The notes under the pieces are model-generated. The model worked only from the letters and a program-made list of their open reading frames with translations, had not been told where the DNA came from and ran no database searches. Below, piece by piece: positions 29,211 through 38,565 of a DNA stretch of 55,489 nt; position 1 is the stretch's first letter, and every line of letters begins with the position of its first letter. The stretch is from Bacteroidales bacterium (lineage in GTDB: Bacteria; Bacteroidota; Bacteroidia; Bacteroidales; UBA932), in assembly GCA_017627955.1 (NCBI GenBank), contig JAGAFU010000005.1, forward strand, positions 1 to 55,489, given 5' to 3'. The translations under genes were made by a program, and so were the position numbers.

Positions 29211-31934
29211 ATGTTCGACAAGAAGAAAAGAGTCTATCGCTTCGGAGGCAAGACCGCCGAAGGAGACGGGCACATGAGGGAATTACTCGGCGGAAAGGGA
29301 GCCAACCTCGCCGAGATGAGCAAGCTTGGAATGCCGGTTCCCGCCGGATTCACCATCACCACAGAATGCTGCGCCGAATATTACTCCCTTGGCGGCGGCT
29401 ACACCAATGATCTTAAGAAAGAAGTCGCCGAGGCGATGAAGGCCACCGAGACCATCATGGGAAAGAAGTTCGGCGACCCTTCAGATCCGCTGCTCGTGAG
29501 CTGCCGTTCCGGAGCGAGAAGCTCCATGCCCGGCATGATGGACACTATCCTCAACATCGGACTTTGCTCCGCCACTCTTCCCGGCATGATTCAGAAGACC
29601 GGCAACCCGAGATTCGTCTACGATGCTTACAGGCGTCTGATCATGATGTACTCCGACGTCGTCATGGAGAAGGCCGAGGGTATCGAGCCCGCTGACGGGC
29701 AGGGTATCCGCCAGCAGCTTGACAGGATGATGATGGAACTCAAGGAAAAGAAGGGCTACAAGTCCGACACCGACATCACCGCCGACGAGCTCAAGGACCT
29801 CTGCGAGATATTCAAGATCAAGGTCAAGGAAGTCCTTGGAGTTGATTTCCCCGACACCGCCCAGGAGCAGCTCTGGGGCTCAATCGGAGGAGTCTTCAAG
29901 TCATGGAACGGAAAGAGGGCCATCGCCTACCGCAGGATCGAGAAGATTCCTGATGACTGGGGTACAGCTGTCAACGTGCAGTCAATGGTCTTCGGTAATA
30001 TGGGCAACACCTCCGCCACCGGAGTCGCCTTCTCCCGCAACCCCGCCAACGGAGACAACAAGTTCTACGGAGAGTGGCTCATCAACGCCCAGGGCGAGGA
30101 TGTGGTCGCAGGTATCCGTACTCCCAACCCCCTCAATGAGGCCACCAAGACAGAAAAGAACAAGGATCTCGAGTCCCTCGAGACCGCTATGCCAGAAGTC
30201 TACAAAGAGCTTGACGGCATCCGCCTGAAGCTTGAGAAGCACTTCCATGACATGCAGGACATCGAGTTCACCATCCAGGAAGGCCACCTCTGGATGCTCC
30301 AGTGCAGGATCGGAAAACGTACCGGCCTGGCAGCCCTCCAGATGGCTATGGATATGGTCGACGAGAAGATGATCGACGAGAAGACCGCCGTCATGAGGGT
30401 CTCCCCTTCACAGCTCGACGAGATTCTCCACCCGATCCTTGACCCTTCTTCCGAGAAGAAAGCCAAGGTGCTCGCCGTCGGTCTGCCCGCTTCTCCGGGA
30501 GGAGCCGTTGGCCAGATAGTGTTCACCTCCGAGGCCGCCATGGAGGCCGCCGCCAACGGAATGAAAGCCATTCTTATCCGTGAAGAGACCTCTCCGGAAG
30601 ACATCGAGGGCATGAGGGCCGCCGCCGGAATCCTCACGACTCGTGGTGGTATGACCTCACACGCCGCCCTTGTGGCCCGCGGTTGGGGCAAATGCTGCAT
30701 CGTGGGATGCGAGGCCATGAAGATCAACTTCGAGGAAAAGACCGTGACCTTCAATGAGAAAGACACCTTCAAAGAGGGTGACTGGCTCAGCCTCAACGGT
30801 TCCAAGGGCTTCGTCTATGGTTCCAAGATCGAGACGATGGATGCCTCTGAGAACCCTCTGTTCAAGAAATTCATGTCGATTGTCGACAAGTTCCGCAAGC
30901 TCGGGATCAGGACCAATGCCGACACCCCTGAGGACGCCGCCAAGGCTCTCAGCTATGGTGCCGAAGGTATCGGACTGTTCCGTATCGAGCACATGTTCTA
31001 CGGCGCACATTCCGAGAAACCTCTCTCCAAACTCCGCAAGATGATCCTTTGCGACACCGATGCCGAGCGCAAGGCTGCCCTTGAGGATCTGGAGCCTTAC
31101 ATGAAGGCCGCCGTGAAGAGCACGATGAAGATCATGGACGGCAAACCGGTCGTGTTCCGTCTGCTTGACCCGCCTCTCCACGAGTTCGTTCCCAAGACCG
31201 AGGAGAAGAAGAAAGAGGTCGCCAGGGAGCTTGGTGTCTCTGTCGAGGAGATCGAGAAGAGGGGTGAGGCCCTTCACGAGGTCAACCCGATGATGGGACA
31301 CAGGGGCGTGCGTCTGCATGTCAGCTTCCCTCTGATAGCCGAGACCCAGTACAGGGCAATCTTCGAGGCCACCGCCGAGCTTCTTCTCGAGGGCTATCAT
31401 CCGATGCCCGAGATCATGATCCCTGTGACCATCTCCGCCCGCGAGCTCAGCTTCCAGAAAGCTATCTGCGACCGCGTCAAGGCCCAGGTTGAAGGGATTA
31501 AGATCCAGAACATCGACTACAAGTTCGGAACCATGATCGAGATTCCGAGAGCTGCATTGACCGCTGACAGGATGGCCCGCGCCGCCGAGTTCTTCTCATT
31601 CGGAACCAACGACCTCACCCAGATGACGTTCGGTTTCTCACGCGACGACATCGGCACCTTCATGGGTGACTACCTCGGCAACAAGATCCTCGATTCCGAC
31701 CCGTTCCAGACCATCGATGTCAAGAGCGTCGGCAAGCTGGTCGAGTTCGGCATCCAGGGCGGACGTTCCAAGAGGCCTGACCTCAAGTGCGGTGTCTGCG
31801 GAGAGCATGGTGGAGATCCGGATTCGATCCGTTTCTTCAACAGGATTGGAGTCGACTACGTCTCCTGCTCGCCTTTCCGCGTTCCTATCGCCCGCCTTGC
31901 CGCCGCCCAGGCCGCCATCGAGCAGAGCAAATAG
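29211..31934 (+). CDS. ppdK: Pyruvate, phosphate dikinase
   Basis: 907 residues, the usual length. An ATP-grasp N-terminal domain (CRSGARSSMPGMMDT, ~98-112) is followed by the phosphohistidine domain with GGMTSHAALVARGWG (His484) and the PEP-binding barrel with the catalytic Cys in CGVCGEHGGDP (Cys863). The enzyme interconverts ATP + Pi + pyruvate with AMP + PPi + PEP in the cytosol and serves glycolysis or gluconeogenesis in anaerobes. It is monocistronic: own promoter, own terminator. Codon usage is strongly biased, as in a highly expressed gene. Confidence 0.98.
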   Translation: MFDKKKRVYRFGGKTAEGDGHMRELLGGKGANLAEMSKLGMPVPAGFTITTECCAEYYSLGGGYTNDLKKEVAEAMKATETIMGKKFGDPSDPLLVSCRSGARSSMPGMMDTILNIGLCSATLPGMIQKTGNPRFVYDAYRRLIMMYSDVVMEKAEGIEPADGQGIRQQLDRMMMELKEKKGYKSDTDITADELKDLCEIFKIKVKEVLGVDFPDTAQEQLWGSIGGVFKSWNGKRAIAYRRIEKIPDDWGTAVNVQSMVFGNMGNTSATGVAFSRNPANGDNKFYGEWLINAQGEDVVAGIRTPNPLNEATKTEKNKDLESLETAMPEVYKELDGIRLKLEKHFHDMQDIEFTIQEGHLWMLQCRIGKRTGLAALQMAMDMVDEKMIDEKTAVMRVSPSQLDEILHPILDPSSEKKAKVLAVGLPASPGGAVGQIVFTSEAAMEAAANGMKAILIREETSPEDIEGMRAAAGILTTRGGMTSHAALVARGWGKCCIVGCEAMKINFEEKTVTFNEKDTFKEGDWLSLNGSKGFVYGSKIETMDASENPLFKKFMSIVDKFRKLGIRTNADTPEDAAKALSYGAEGIGLFRIEHMFYGAHSEKPLSKLRKMILCDTDAERKAALEDLEPYMKAAVKSTMKIMDGKPVVFRLLDPPLHEFVPKTEEKKKEVARELGVSVEEIEKRGEALHEVNPMMGHRGVRLHVSFPLIAETQYRAIFEATAELLLEGYHPMPEIMIPVTISARELSFQKAICDRVKAQVEGIKIQNIDYKFGTMIEIPRAALTADRMARAAEFFSFGTNDLTQMTFGFSRDDIGTFMGDYLGNKILDSDPFQTIDVKSVGKLVEFGIQGGRSKRPDLKCGVCGEHGGDPDSIRFFNRIGVDYVSCSPFRVPIARLAAAQAAIEQSK

Positions 31935-31939
31935 GCACT

Positions 31940-31966
31940 GTCATTCTGAGCGAAGCGAAGAATCTG
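31940..31966. repeat. Dispersed intergenic repeat (TCATTCTGAGCGAAGCGAAG type)
   Basis: The stretch TCATTCTGAGCGAAGCGAAG then AATCT directly follows the ppdK stop. I recognise this as a short repeat seen many times in Bacteroidetes and other genomes, usually between genes. Only one copy is seen in this window, so the repeat nature rests on knowledge, not on a second copy here. Confidence 0.6.
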
Positions 31967-31974
31967 ATTAAAAG

Positions 31975-32007
31975 GAGTTTGTCCACAAAGACAAACTCTT
32001 TTTTTTT
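31975..32007 (+). terminator. Rho-independent terminator of ppdK
   Basis: GAGTTTGTC (31975-31983), loop of six, GACAAACTC (31990-31998), followed by nine T residues. A textbook terminator. Confidence 0.92.
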
Positions 32008-32036
32008 GTATAGCGTCCATCCGCCCCACCGCTAAC

Positions 32037-32101
32037 TCCGAAAAATTTCAAGAGAGGTCCGAAAAATATTAGGAGATTTCGGATTATTTTTCATACTTTT
32101 G
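32037..32101 (+). promoter_or_regulatory. Promoter and likely BlaI-type operator
   Basis: TACTTTTG (32094-32101) is a good -7 element, 26 bases before the regulator ATG. Upstream, TCCGAAAAAT occurs twice (32037-32046 and 32058-32067, 21 bases apart, about two helical turns), and the inverted TTTCGGA follows (32077-32083), forming a dyad TCCGAAA-N12-TTTCGGA. BlaI/MecI repressors bind such dyads at their own promoters; assignment is inference from position. Confidence 0.6.
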
Positions 32102-32126
32102 TAAAAAGAGGTTGTAATATTATAAT

Positions 32127-32486
32127 ATGCGCAGACTTACAAAGAAAGAGCGGATAATCATGGATCACTTCTGGAAACAGGGCCCGATGTTCGTACGGGA
32201 CCTGCTGAACAGCTACCCTGATCCGAAGCCCACGTTCAACACCCTGGCTTCACAAGTCCGGACACTGGAGCAGGACGGATTCCTTAAGCGGGATCTGCTG
32301 GGGAACGCATACCGCTATTCTCCAAGCATTTCCGAGCATGAATACGGGCGAAAGACCATTTCCGGGACCATTGAGGATTATTTTAACAACTCCTACCTGG
32401 ATGTCATCCACTCGCTGGTGAAAGAGGAAAGGATCTCACTGGAGGAACTCAAAGACCTGGTAGAACGAATCGAGAAAGGAGAATAG
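32127..32486 (+). CDS. BlaI/MecI/CopY family repressor
   Basis: 119 residues with the winged-helix of the BlaI family: LTKKERIIMDHFWKQG, PTFNTLASQVRTLEQDGFLKR (recognition helix and wing), and a short C-terminal dimer helix. The usual length is ~120. These repressors are cleaved or released when a partner M56 peptidase senses a signal. The gene precedes such a partner by two bases, so both are cotranscribed, and the repressor likely controls the whole four-gene operon through the dyad at 32058-32083. Confidence 0.92.
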   Translation: MRRLTKKERIIMDHFWKQGPMFVRDLLNSYPDPKPTFNTLASQVRTLEQDGFLKRDLLGNAYRYSPSISEHEYGRKTISGTIEDYFNNSYLDVIHSLVKEERISLEELKDLVERIEKGE

Positions 32487-32488
32487 CG

Positions 32489-33550
32489 ATGGGAGATTTC
32501 CTGATCTACACGGCCAAGGTGGCCGCGGCGCTCGTCGTCTTTTATCTTTTCTTCAGGCTTCTTTTGAGCCGGGAGACTTTCCACCGTTTGAACAGGATCG
32601 CGCTGATCTGCGGTCTGGTCATCTCTTTCGCGCTACCACTTTGTGTTATTACAGTCAACATAACAGTCGACCCGCAGCGTATCCCCAGCGCACCAGATCC
32701 TCTCAATATCAATCTGGTAGATGCGGATTGGCGGGTCACAGTTCTTTTTGGAGTCTTTATCCTCGGGGCAATCGCCACTCTTGCCAGGCTCGCCATAGCC
32801 TACTGCCGAGTCCACAAAATGATCAAAGATGGAGAGAAGCATCCCCAACCGGACGGGAAAATAGTAGTTGTCATCAACAATCCAGAAGAGGAGGAATATC
32901 GCTCCCCTTCCAGTTGGATGGGCTACATATTCCTTTGCCGGGAGGACTTCCTATCCGCTGAAGCGACTGGGCTCTATAGCAGTCCGGCCTACATCCACGA
33001 GGCTGCCCATTCGGATCTTCATCACTCCATAGACCTGATGTTCATAGATCTCTGCTCACTATTCCAATGGTTCAATCCCGCCATTTGGCTTCTCCGCCGG
33101 GAGCTGACAACGATCCATGAATATGAGGCCGACAAGGCCGTGCTGGACAAAGGGTTCAACCCCAAGGATTACCAATTGCTGCTTGTGCGAAAGGCCATGT
33201 CCGAGGCCGGGTATTCAGTTGCCAACAATCTGAACCACAGCGCTCTGAAAAGCCGGATCGACATGATGCTCCGTCAACCATCCAGAAACAGGAGAGCCTT
33301 AAGACTACTGATTCTGATTCCTCTGGTTTGTATCGGCCTGGCCATGAACGCCCAGAAGGTCTATCATGACCGCCAAGATAAGCCATTCTTCATCGTTGGT
33401 GACAATGAGAACGTCTTCTTGCGAGTGGACGGTAAAGAGTTCGACAAGAAGCACATGGATGAGATAGATCCATCCAACATCGAGTCTATCACAGTCAATA
33501 AGGACGGAAAGGGCGGAGGAACGATTGATATCTATTTAAAAAACGAATAA
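32489..33550 (+). CDS. BlaR1/MecR1-like M56 peptidase with short plug-like tail
   Basis: 353 residues. Four hydrophobic segments surround the M56 peptidase; HEAAH (His170-His174) and the downstream YEADKAVL glutamate form the zinc site. True BlaR1 ends in a penicillin-binding sensor; here only ~60 residues follow the last membrane segment. That tail reads VDGKEF, then SNIESITVNKDGKGGGTIDI, which resembles the end of a TonB-receptor plug (compare VKDIQVLKDAASAAIYG...GVILVTTK in the SusC of this window). The enzyme should cleave the repressor upstream. The signal is unlikely to be a beta-lactam. Confidence 0.88.
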   Translation: MGDFLIYTAKVAAALVVFYLFFRLLLSRETFHRLNRIALICGLVISFALPLCVITVNITVDPQRIPSAPDPLNINLVDADWRVTVLFGVFILGAIATLARLAIAYCRVHKMIKDGEKHPQPDGKIVVVINNPEEEEYRSPSSWMGYIFLCREDFLSAEATGLYSSPAYIHEAAHSDLHHSIDLMFIDLCSLFQWFNPAIWLLRRELTTIHEYEADKAVLDKGFNPKDYQLLLVRKAMSEAGYSVANNLNHSALKSRIDMMLRQPSRNRRALRLLILIPLVCIGLAMNAQKVYHDRQDKPFFIVGDNENVFLRVDGKEFDKKHMDEIDPSNIESITVNKDGKGGGTIDIYLKNE

Positions 33551-33566
33551 CAATATTATTTACAAT

Positions 33567-34541
33567 ATGGTCAGGAACTTATCAATAATCGCTTGCGCTT
33601 TATTCATGTCGGCCTTTATCAGCGTTGACGCCCAGGAGCAAGTAGCTGTCTCTGCCAAGCCCAGGCAGATGGAGAAATCCAAGGTGGCCGGGTACGACCG
33701 GATTGGTGACGCCCTCTATGAAGTTATCTACGAGTACCGCGTCCAGACGAAGGTCAGCGGTAAATTGTCTGCCAGTTCCGAGGGCTCTACAATCACGGTA
33801 AGGAGCGGTCAAGCCGAAACACCGGAAGGTCAGGACAATACTGTCAGCGACACCTACTCGACCATCCTGCAGTTCGGTACCGAGCAGGCTCGTTTCCTTG
33901 ACTATCTCGCATATAGAGTGGACTCTCTTGCCAACGCCGGAGCTCCGGAAGATTCGATTGCCAAAGCAAATAACGATGTAGACCGCAGCGCTTTCTACTT
34001 CGACCCAGTAATCTTCCAGAACTGGCCGGAAGGTTCCATGACCGTCGACGATGTCCTGGTTCCCGGGACGTTCACATATTCAGAGAATATGGCACATGGG
34101 TGGACTTTCGGGGACGGCCAGAAAGAGGTCTGCGGCTATCCTTGCCAGGAGGCGAAGACCAGTTACGGCGGCCGTGAGTGGACCGTCTGGTTCGCACCGA
34201 GTATCCCCTCCAACGTCGGTCCTTGGAAACTCGGCGGTCTGCCAGGCCTTATCATGGAGGCCCAGGATGCTGAAGGTATCCACCATTTCACAGCCACTGC
34301 ACTGCGCAAGGCGGCCTGCCCAATTGTACGTGTCCAAGACGCCGGACGTGACAAGACCCAGCGTGATCGCTTCATCCAGCGCAAGAATGCCTCCGGAGGC
34401 AATTCGCTTAACAATATTCCGACAGAGAGCATCACCAGCATTTCCGTCTTCAAGAATGATAACGGTGGCACAATCAAGGTTAATGGCCGTGTGACCGTTC
34501 GCATGACCAATCACACTTGGGTTCCTCTCGAACTTGAATAG
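33567..34541 (+). CDS. GLPGLI family secreted protein
   Basis: 324 residues with a Sec signal peptide (cleavage after SVDA, ~23). The family signature appears as LGGLPGLIMEAQD (~222-234), preceded by a GYPCQEAKTSYGGREWTVWFAP run that is also typical. Function unknown in the family; proteins of this kind nearly always lie beside TonB-linked outer-membrane proteins, as here (3-base gap to the next gene). A stretch near residues 285-305, ESITSISVFKNDNGGTIKV, echoes the tail of the M56 sensor. Confidence 0.88.
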   Translation: MVRNLSIIACALFMSAFISVDAQEQVAVSAKPRQMEKSKVAGYDRIGDALYEVIYEYRVQTKVSGKLSASSEGSTITVRSGQAETPEGQDNTVSDTYSTILQFGTEQARFLDYLAYRVDSLANAGAPEDSIAKANNDVDRSAFYFDPVIFQNWPEGSMTVDDVLVPGTFTYSENMAHGWTFGDGQKEVCGYPCQEAKTSYGGREWTVWFAPSIPSNVGPWKLGGLPGLIMEAQDAEGIHHFTATALRKAACPIVRVQDAGRDKTQRDRFIQRKNASGGNSLNNIPTESITSISVFKNDNGGTIKVNGRVTVRMTNHTWVPLELE

Positions 34542-34544
34542 GCT

Positions 34545-37124
34545 ATGCGCAAGGTAGTCGCCCTTCTGATCCTTTTGCTTGTCTCGTACGCTCTCTCCGC
34601 CCAGATTGTCATCCAGGGCAGCGTGCGCGACGAGGAAGGAGTTGCTATAGCCGGCGTCGTGGTCTCGCTGCAGCAACAGGGCAAGACTCTCAGTTATGGG
34701 ACAACCGGGAAGGATGGCCGCTACCGTCTCAGTGTCCAGTCAGGAGAAGGCACCGCGACAGTCATATTCAATCACCTGACTTTCGAGAAACTGGAAGTTC
34801 CGACCATTTTTAGGAGCCGGAACATTGATGTCATCCTTAGGGAACGGAGCGAAACCCTCAAGGAAGTCACAGTCACTGCACCGGTTGTCAAACTAAGAGG
34901 AGACACACTTTCATTCTGGCTGCCTGCACTTGCGGCTCGGGAGGACTACTCTTTGGAAGATGCCATGAAGCGTATCCCTGGAATAGAAGTTGACGAGAGC
35001 GGAAGGATTTCATACCAAGGAAGGGCGATCAGCCATTTCTACATTGACGGGGTGGACATACTGGGAGGAAAGTATACCCTCGCCACACGAGGCATTTCGG
35101 CGAAAATGGTCGACCAGGTCGAGATTCTGGACAATCACCATAGCGTCAAAATGGAGCGCAACACTGGCCGGACCAACGAGGTGGCCATGAATATAAAACT
35201 GAACAAGGAAGCCAGAATCAAGCCGACAGGCAGCAGTGAAGCCAGGGCCGGCTGGGGTTCTGAAGGGTTCCTCGGCCGCATCGGCGGCTCGCTAATGCGA
35301 TTCGGGGGCAAGGATCAGGCTATTCTTGCAGCCAAATTAGGCAATGACGCCCAATTTGCTCAAAGCGAGACCTCCGACTATTTTTCCTCCAATCAGATTT
35401 CAGGGAAGGCCTCTACCCTGGCCGGATCCGTGTCCGGCTCCTCTGCACCACTCGATGCCAGGTACTATCTGCGCCCGATGGATGCCTATGTCAGCCTGGA
35501 CGCCTCACATAAGCGGTCAGAGGATGTCAGGTTAAGGCTCAACAGCCATTACGCTTACAGTTATGGCACTTATGACTATTCTACCCGCAGCGACTACTAT
35601 GCCGGTGACAATGTTGTGAGCCTTCAAGAGGTCTTCAATCCTTCAAGCAAACTACATGTTCCTTCAATCGGGCTTGATTACCAGCTGAATTCTGACGAAC
35701 GCTACCTGAACGAACGGTTTAGAGCGACCGCGAATTTTATCACGAACACCATGGCGACCATGCGTGCGGGCGATCCTCTGGACCAAAGATCGGGTATTCG
35801 AGCCTTAAGGATTCAGAACAGTCTGGACTGGAGAAAACTCATAGGGAATCGGCGAATCTATTTTAACAACACTATCGCATGGACAGCGTCGCCTTCTGTC
35901 CAGTATAATTTTTCCGGCCTCGGCCTGGAAGGCCTGCAAGACGGCTTCAGCCAAAACATGAATGTGGCACAGCGAATCAGCACCGCGCGCGACTGGCGCC
36001 GGCTATCCCTTGAATTGCCTCTAACCGCCACAATCGATTATGACAGGATTGGCAACACATTGGATTTTGGGGATATAACAGCCCAAGGTAACCTGGCCGG
36101 GGTCAATGGTACCATGTTGTTTTCGCCTTACCTGCGATGGATTTCTCTTTCCAAGCAACTTCAAATTGATTTAAAGGTCGACTTTGGCGGAAGGGGGCTC
36201 TATGCCCGTGAACATCTCACCGGCAATGTCGACAAACGCTTTCTGCCCATACTGGACCCGAGACTCTCTCTCAACTGGACTGCTACAGCGCGTTCAGAAT
36301 TCGGGCTTACGGCATCTTCTAGCCGGACCGCAGGTAACATTCTGGATTTTCTCAGGACTCCGGTCATATCCACCTACCGCAGCATCAGGCAGAGCCCCGG
36401 GATTTTACGAGAAGGGAGAAACAGCAGTATATCACTTACTTACGATTGGAAGCGTCCCATCGAGCTCTGGTTCTTCCACTCCGATGTCACCGCGTCCAGA
36501 AACAAAGCCAATCTCAGGAGTTCACAGACTATTGATACGGACCGGATCTGGATCACAAGTATTCCTGAACCTGTCAGTTCCGATGCCATCAGCATATCCG
36601 GGAATCTCTCCAAACGATTCCAGCGGACGGCCACCAAACTCATGGTCGGAATCAGGGCAGGCAGCAGCCGGAACTCCATCACCCAACAAGGCCGCGCCAT
36701 AGATTACAATGGAGACAACCTTCGGTTCAACTGGGAAGCCAGTTCAGCGCCATGGAAATTGATATCCCTTTCTTATAAGGGTAATTGGAGCCGGACAGGA
36801 AGCGCCTACTTGGGGAATCGATCCGCCTTTGTCACACAGACACATTCCGGGACGCTGTCCTTATTCCCCGTGGCAGCCTTAAGGGTGTATTTCAACACGG
36901 ATTATATCCGCACACAAATCTCGGAAGATCAGTTCAAGAATATGGCGCTCGGCCAGGCAGGGGTCGATTGGAACAAGGGCAAATTCCGCTACTCGCTTCT
37001 GGTGCACAACGTTTTTGACACCAGGAGCTATGCCTATTCCATATTCACCGGCCTGGACACCTTTTCCTACGATTTCGCCCTGCGAGGACGCGAGATCCTG
37101 CTTTCCATCACCTACACTCTTTGA
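34545..37124 (+). CDS. TonB-linked outer-membrane protein with carboxypeptidase-like domain
   Basis: 859 residues. Signal peptide (LLLVSYALSA, cleaved near 20), a carboxypeptidase-regulatory-like Ig domain (~22-105), a plug domain (AMKRIPGIEVDESGRI, ~145-160; FYIDGVDILGG) and a long beta-barrel ending in ILLSITYTL. No STN domain is present. No SusD partner lies nearby, which separates this from glycan SusC pairs. Proteins of this type with GLPGLI neighbours may carry peptides or metals. It is the last gene of the BlaI-controlled operon. Confidence 0.87.
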   Translation: MRKVVALLILLLVSYALSAQIVIQGSVRDEEGVAIAGVVVSLQQQGKTLSYGTTGKDGRYRLSVQSGEGTATVIFNHLTFEKLEVPTIFRSRNIDVILRERSETLKEVTVTAPVVKLRGDTLSFWLPALAAREDYSLEDAMKRIPGIEVDESGRISYQGRAISHFYIDGVDILGGKYTLATRGISAKMVDQVEILDNHHSVKMERNTGRTNEVAMNIKLNKEARIKPTGSSEARAGWGSEGFLGRIGGSLMRFGGKDQAILAAKLGNDAQFAQSETSDYFSSNQISGKASTLAGSVSGSSAPLDARYYLRPMDAYVSLDASHKRSEDVRLRLNSHYAYSYGTYDYSTRSDYYAGDNVVSLQEVFNPSSKLHVPSIGLDYQLNSDERYLNERFRATANFITNTMATMRAGDPLDQRSGIRALRIQNSLDWRKLIGNRRIYFNNTIAWTASPSVQYNFSGLGLEGLQDGFSQNMNVAQRISTARDWRRLSLELPLTATIDYDRIGNTLDFGDITAQGNLAGVNGTMLFSPYLRWISLSKQLQIDLKVDFGGRGLYAREHLTGNVDKRFLPILDPRLSLNWTATARSEFGLTASSSRTAGNILDFLRTPVISTYRSIRQSPGILREGRNSSISLTYDWKRPIELWFFHSDVTASRNKANLRSSQTIDTDRIWITSIPEPVSSDAISISGNLSKRFQRTATKLMVGIRAGSSRNSITQQGRAIDYNGDNLRFNWEASSAPWKLISLSYKGNWSRTGSAYLGNRSAFVTQTHSGTLSLFPVAALRVYFNTDYIRTQISEDQFKNMALGQAGVDWNKGKFRYSLLVHNVFDTRSYAYSIFTGLDTFSYDFALRGREILLSITYTL

Positions 37125-37154
37125 TGGCATATCATAAGGTTTGGAAAGATTCGT

Positions 37155-37162
37155 TATATTTG
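37155..37162 (+). promoter_or_regulatory. -7 element of proC
   Basis: TATATTTG lies 7 bases before the proC ATG. Transcription would start within a few bases of the start codon, so the message would be nearly leaderless. A clear -33 box at normal distance was not seen. Confidence 0.5.
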
Positions 37163-37169
37163 TAACATC

Positions 37170-37937
37170 ATGAAAATAGCCATTATCGGTGCGGGGAATA
37201 TGGGTGGCGCCACCGCATTGGGATTCGCCAGATTTTGCCCACTTACGCAAATCATCGCCACAGCCAGACACCAGGAGACTCTGGACAAATATTCATCACA
37301 AGGGATCAAGACCACCCTCGATAACGCCGAGGCGGTCAAGGATGTCGATCTTGTGGTAATGGGAGTCAAGCCGTGGCTTCTGAAAGAGGTTCTCAGTCCC
37401 CTGCTGCCACTGATGAAAGGTAAGATCCTGGTCTCCCTGGCAGCCGGAATTCCTGCCGCTACCATAAGAGAATGGACGGAAGGTTTTAATATTCAAGGAG
37501 TTTACACTGTCATTCCGAACCTTGCCATCGAGATTGGCGAGAGCATGACCTTCATCAACGAGGTCTTCGGCACAGATGAGACCCGTTCCGCCGTGACAGG
37601 TCTTTTCGAGGCTGTCGGAAAGGCTTTGCTCGTCGATGAGAAGCGGCTCGGAGCGGGAATGATGGTGGCTTCCTGCGGTACTGCCTTTGCCTTGAGATAT
37701 GTCAGAGCCGCCACCGAGGGAGGAGTAGAGCTCGGATTATACCCAAAAGAGGCTCTTCAGGCCGCCCTGCAGACCGTCAAGGGAGCCGCGATGCTGGCTG
37801 ACGCCCATGGCACCCATCCGGAGCAGGAGATAGACAAGGTGACGACTCCCGGCGGGATCACCATCCGGGGGCTTAACGCGATGGAGGAGGCAGGCTTCTC
37901 CAACGCGGTCATACAAGGCCTTAAAATCTGGAAATAA
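37170..37937 (+). CDS. proC: Pyrroline-5-carboxylate reductase
   Basis: 255 residues. The Rossmann motif GAGNMGGATALG (~7-18) binds NAD(P)H. Later motifs VVMGVKPW, SLAAGIP, and the C-terminal signature (EVDKVTTPGG-type: EIDKVTTPGGITIRGLNAMEEAGF) fit ProC, which makes proline from pyrroline-5-carboxylate in the cytosol. Slightly shorter than the common ~270. It ends 3 bases from the convergent lipoprotein gene. Confidence 0.95.
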   Translation: MKIAIIGAGNMGGATALGFARFCPLTQIIATARHQETLDKYSSQGIKTTLDNAEAVKDVDLVVMGVKPWLLKEVLSPLLPLMKGKILVSLAAGIPAATIREWTEGFNIQGVYTVIPNLAIEIGESMTFINEVFGTDETRSAVTGLFEAVGKALLVDEKRLGAGMMVASCGTAFALRYVRAATEGGVELGLYPKEALQAALQTVKGAAMLADAHGTHPEQEIDKVTTPGGITIRGLNAMEEAGFSNAVIQGLKIWK

Positions 37938-37940
37938 ATA

Positions 37941-38561
37941 CTATTTCTTCTCCGTCATGACGAATATGACTGAGAGGTCATAATTCTTTGAGTCTTTCTC
38001 GAAAGATGACTTGAGAGTCAGCAGGCAGTACTCATCCTCAAACTCAACCTTGGCTGTGCCGTTGGCGATCTCATAGCCCAATGCGGTAGCTTCTTTCCAG
38101 GCATATTTCAGCACTCCCTTGTCGAGCGAGGAGAAATCGCAGTCGGCCACATCAGGATTGCCGGAGCTGTATTTGACGGTAGCCTCGCCTGAAGGAGCGA
38201 CGGTGATGCTCTCAATCTTGATCCCGGACAGGTCCCTCTTGACCTCGATACCCTGCTTTCTCGCAAAATCAGCGATCTCACCCAGATCACAGCCGGTGAA
38301 ATCAGCATTCGCCTTGACACTTCCGGAGATGCTTACCCTGGTCTTTGTTATCACCCATGTGCGGCAAAGCTTCCCTTTGGCGACTTCCAATGCCGACGGG
38401 GTTACAGGGGTCGGAGTAGGTGTAGGAGTCGGGGTTGGAGTTGGAGTTGGGGAAACAGGAGTGGTATTATTCCCGGAGGAAGGTGAATCCTTGTCGCCCC
38501 CGCATGCGGACAACGACGCCAACACTGAGGCCAAAGTCAAGAATATCAGCAGCTTTCTCAT
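37941..38561 (-). CDS. Lipoprotein with Pro-Thr linker, lipocalin-like
   Basis: 206 residues from ATG 38561, chosen because it begins the lipoprotein signal (LSAC, Cys20). GGDKDS after the cysteine resembles the acidic signal that sends Bacteroidetes lipoproteins to the cell surface. A (PT)7-like linker (~38-52) comes from 6-bp tandem repeats near 38409-38451; changes in copy number would not shift the frame. The C-terminal ~145 residues hold a beta-rich domain (LCRTWVITKTRVSI, KYSSGNPDVADCDF) similar in layout to lipocalin-like Bacteroidetes proteins. It follows the OMP gene by 4 bases. Confidence 0.65.
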   Translation of the reverse strand: MRKLLIFLTLASVLASLSACGGDKDSPSSGNNTTPVSPTPTPTPTPTPTPTPVTPSALEVAKGKLCRTWVITKTRVSISGSVKANADFTGCDLGEIADFARKQGIEVKRDLSGIKIESITVAPSGEATVKYSSGNPDVADCDFSSLDKGVLKYAWKEATALGYEIANGTAKVEFEDEYCLLTLKSSFEKDSKNYDLSVIFVMTEKK

Positions 38562-38565
38562 GTCA

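Noticed and set aside
30657-31400. 247-codon open frame on the minus strand
   Set aside because: Antisense shadow of ppdK, a complete and highly biased gene.
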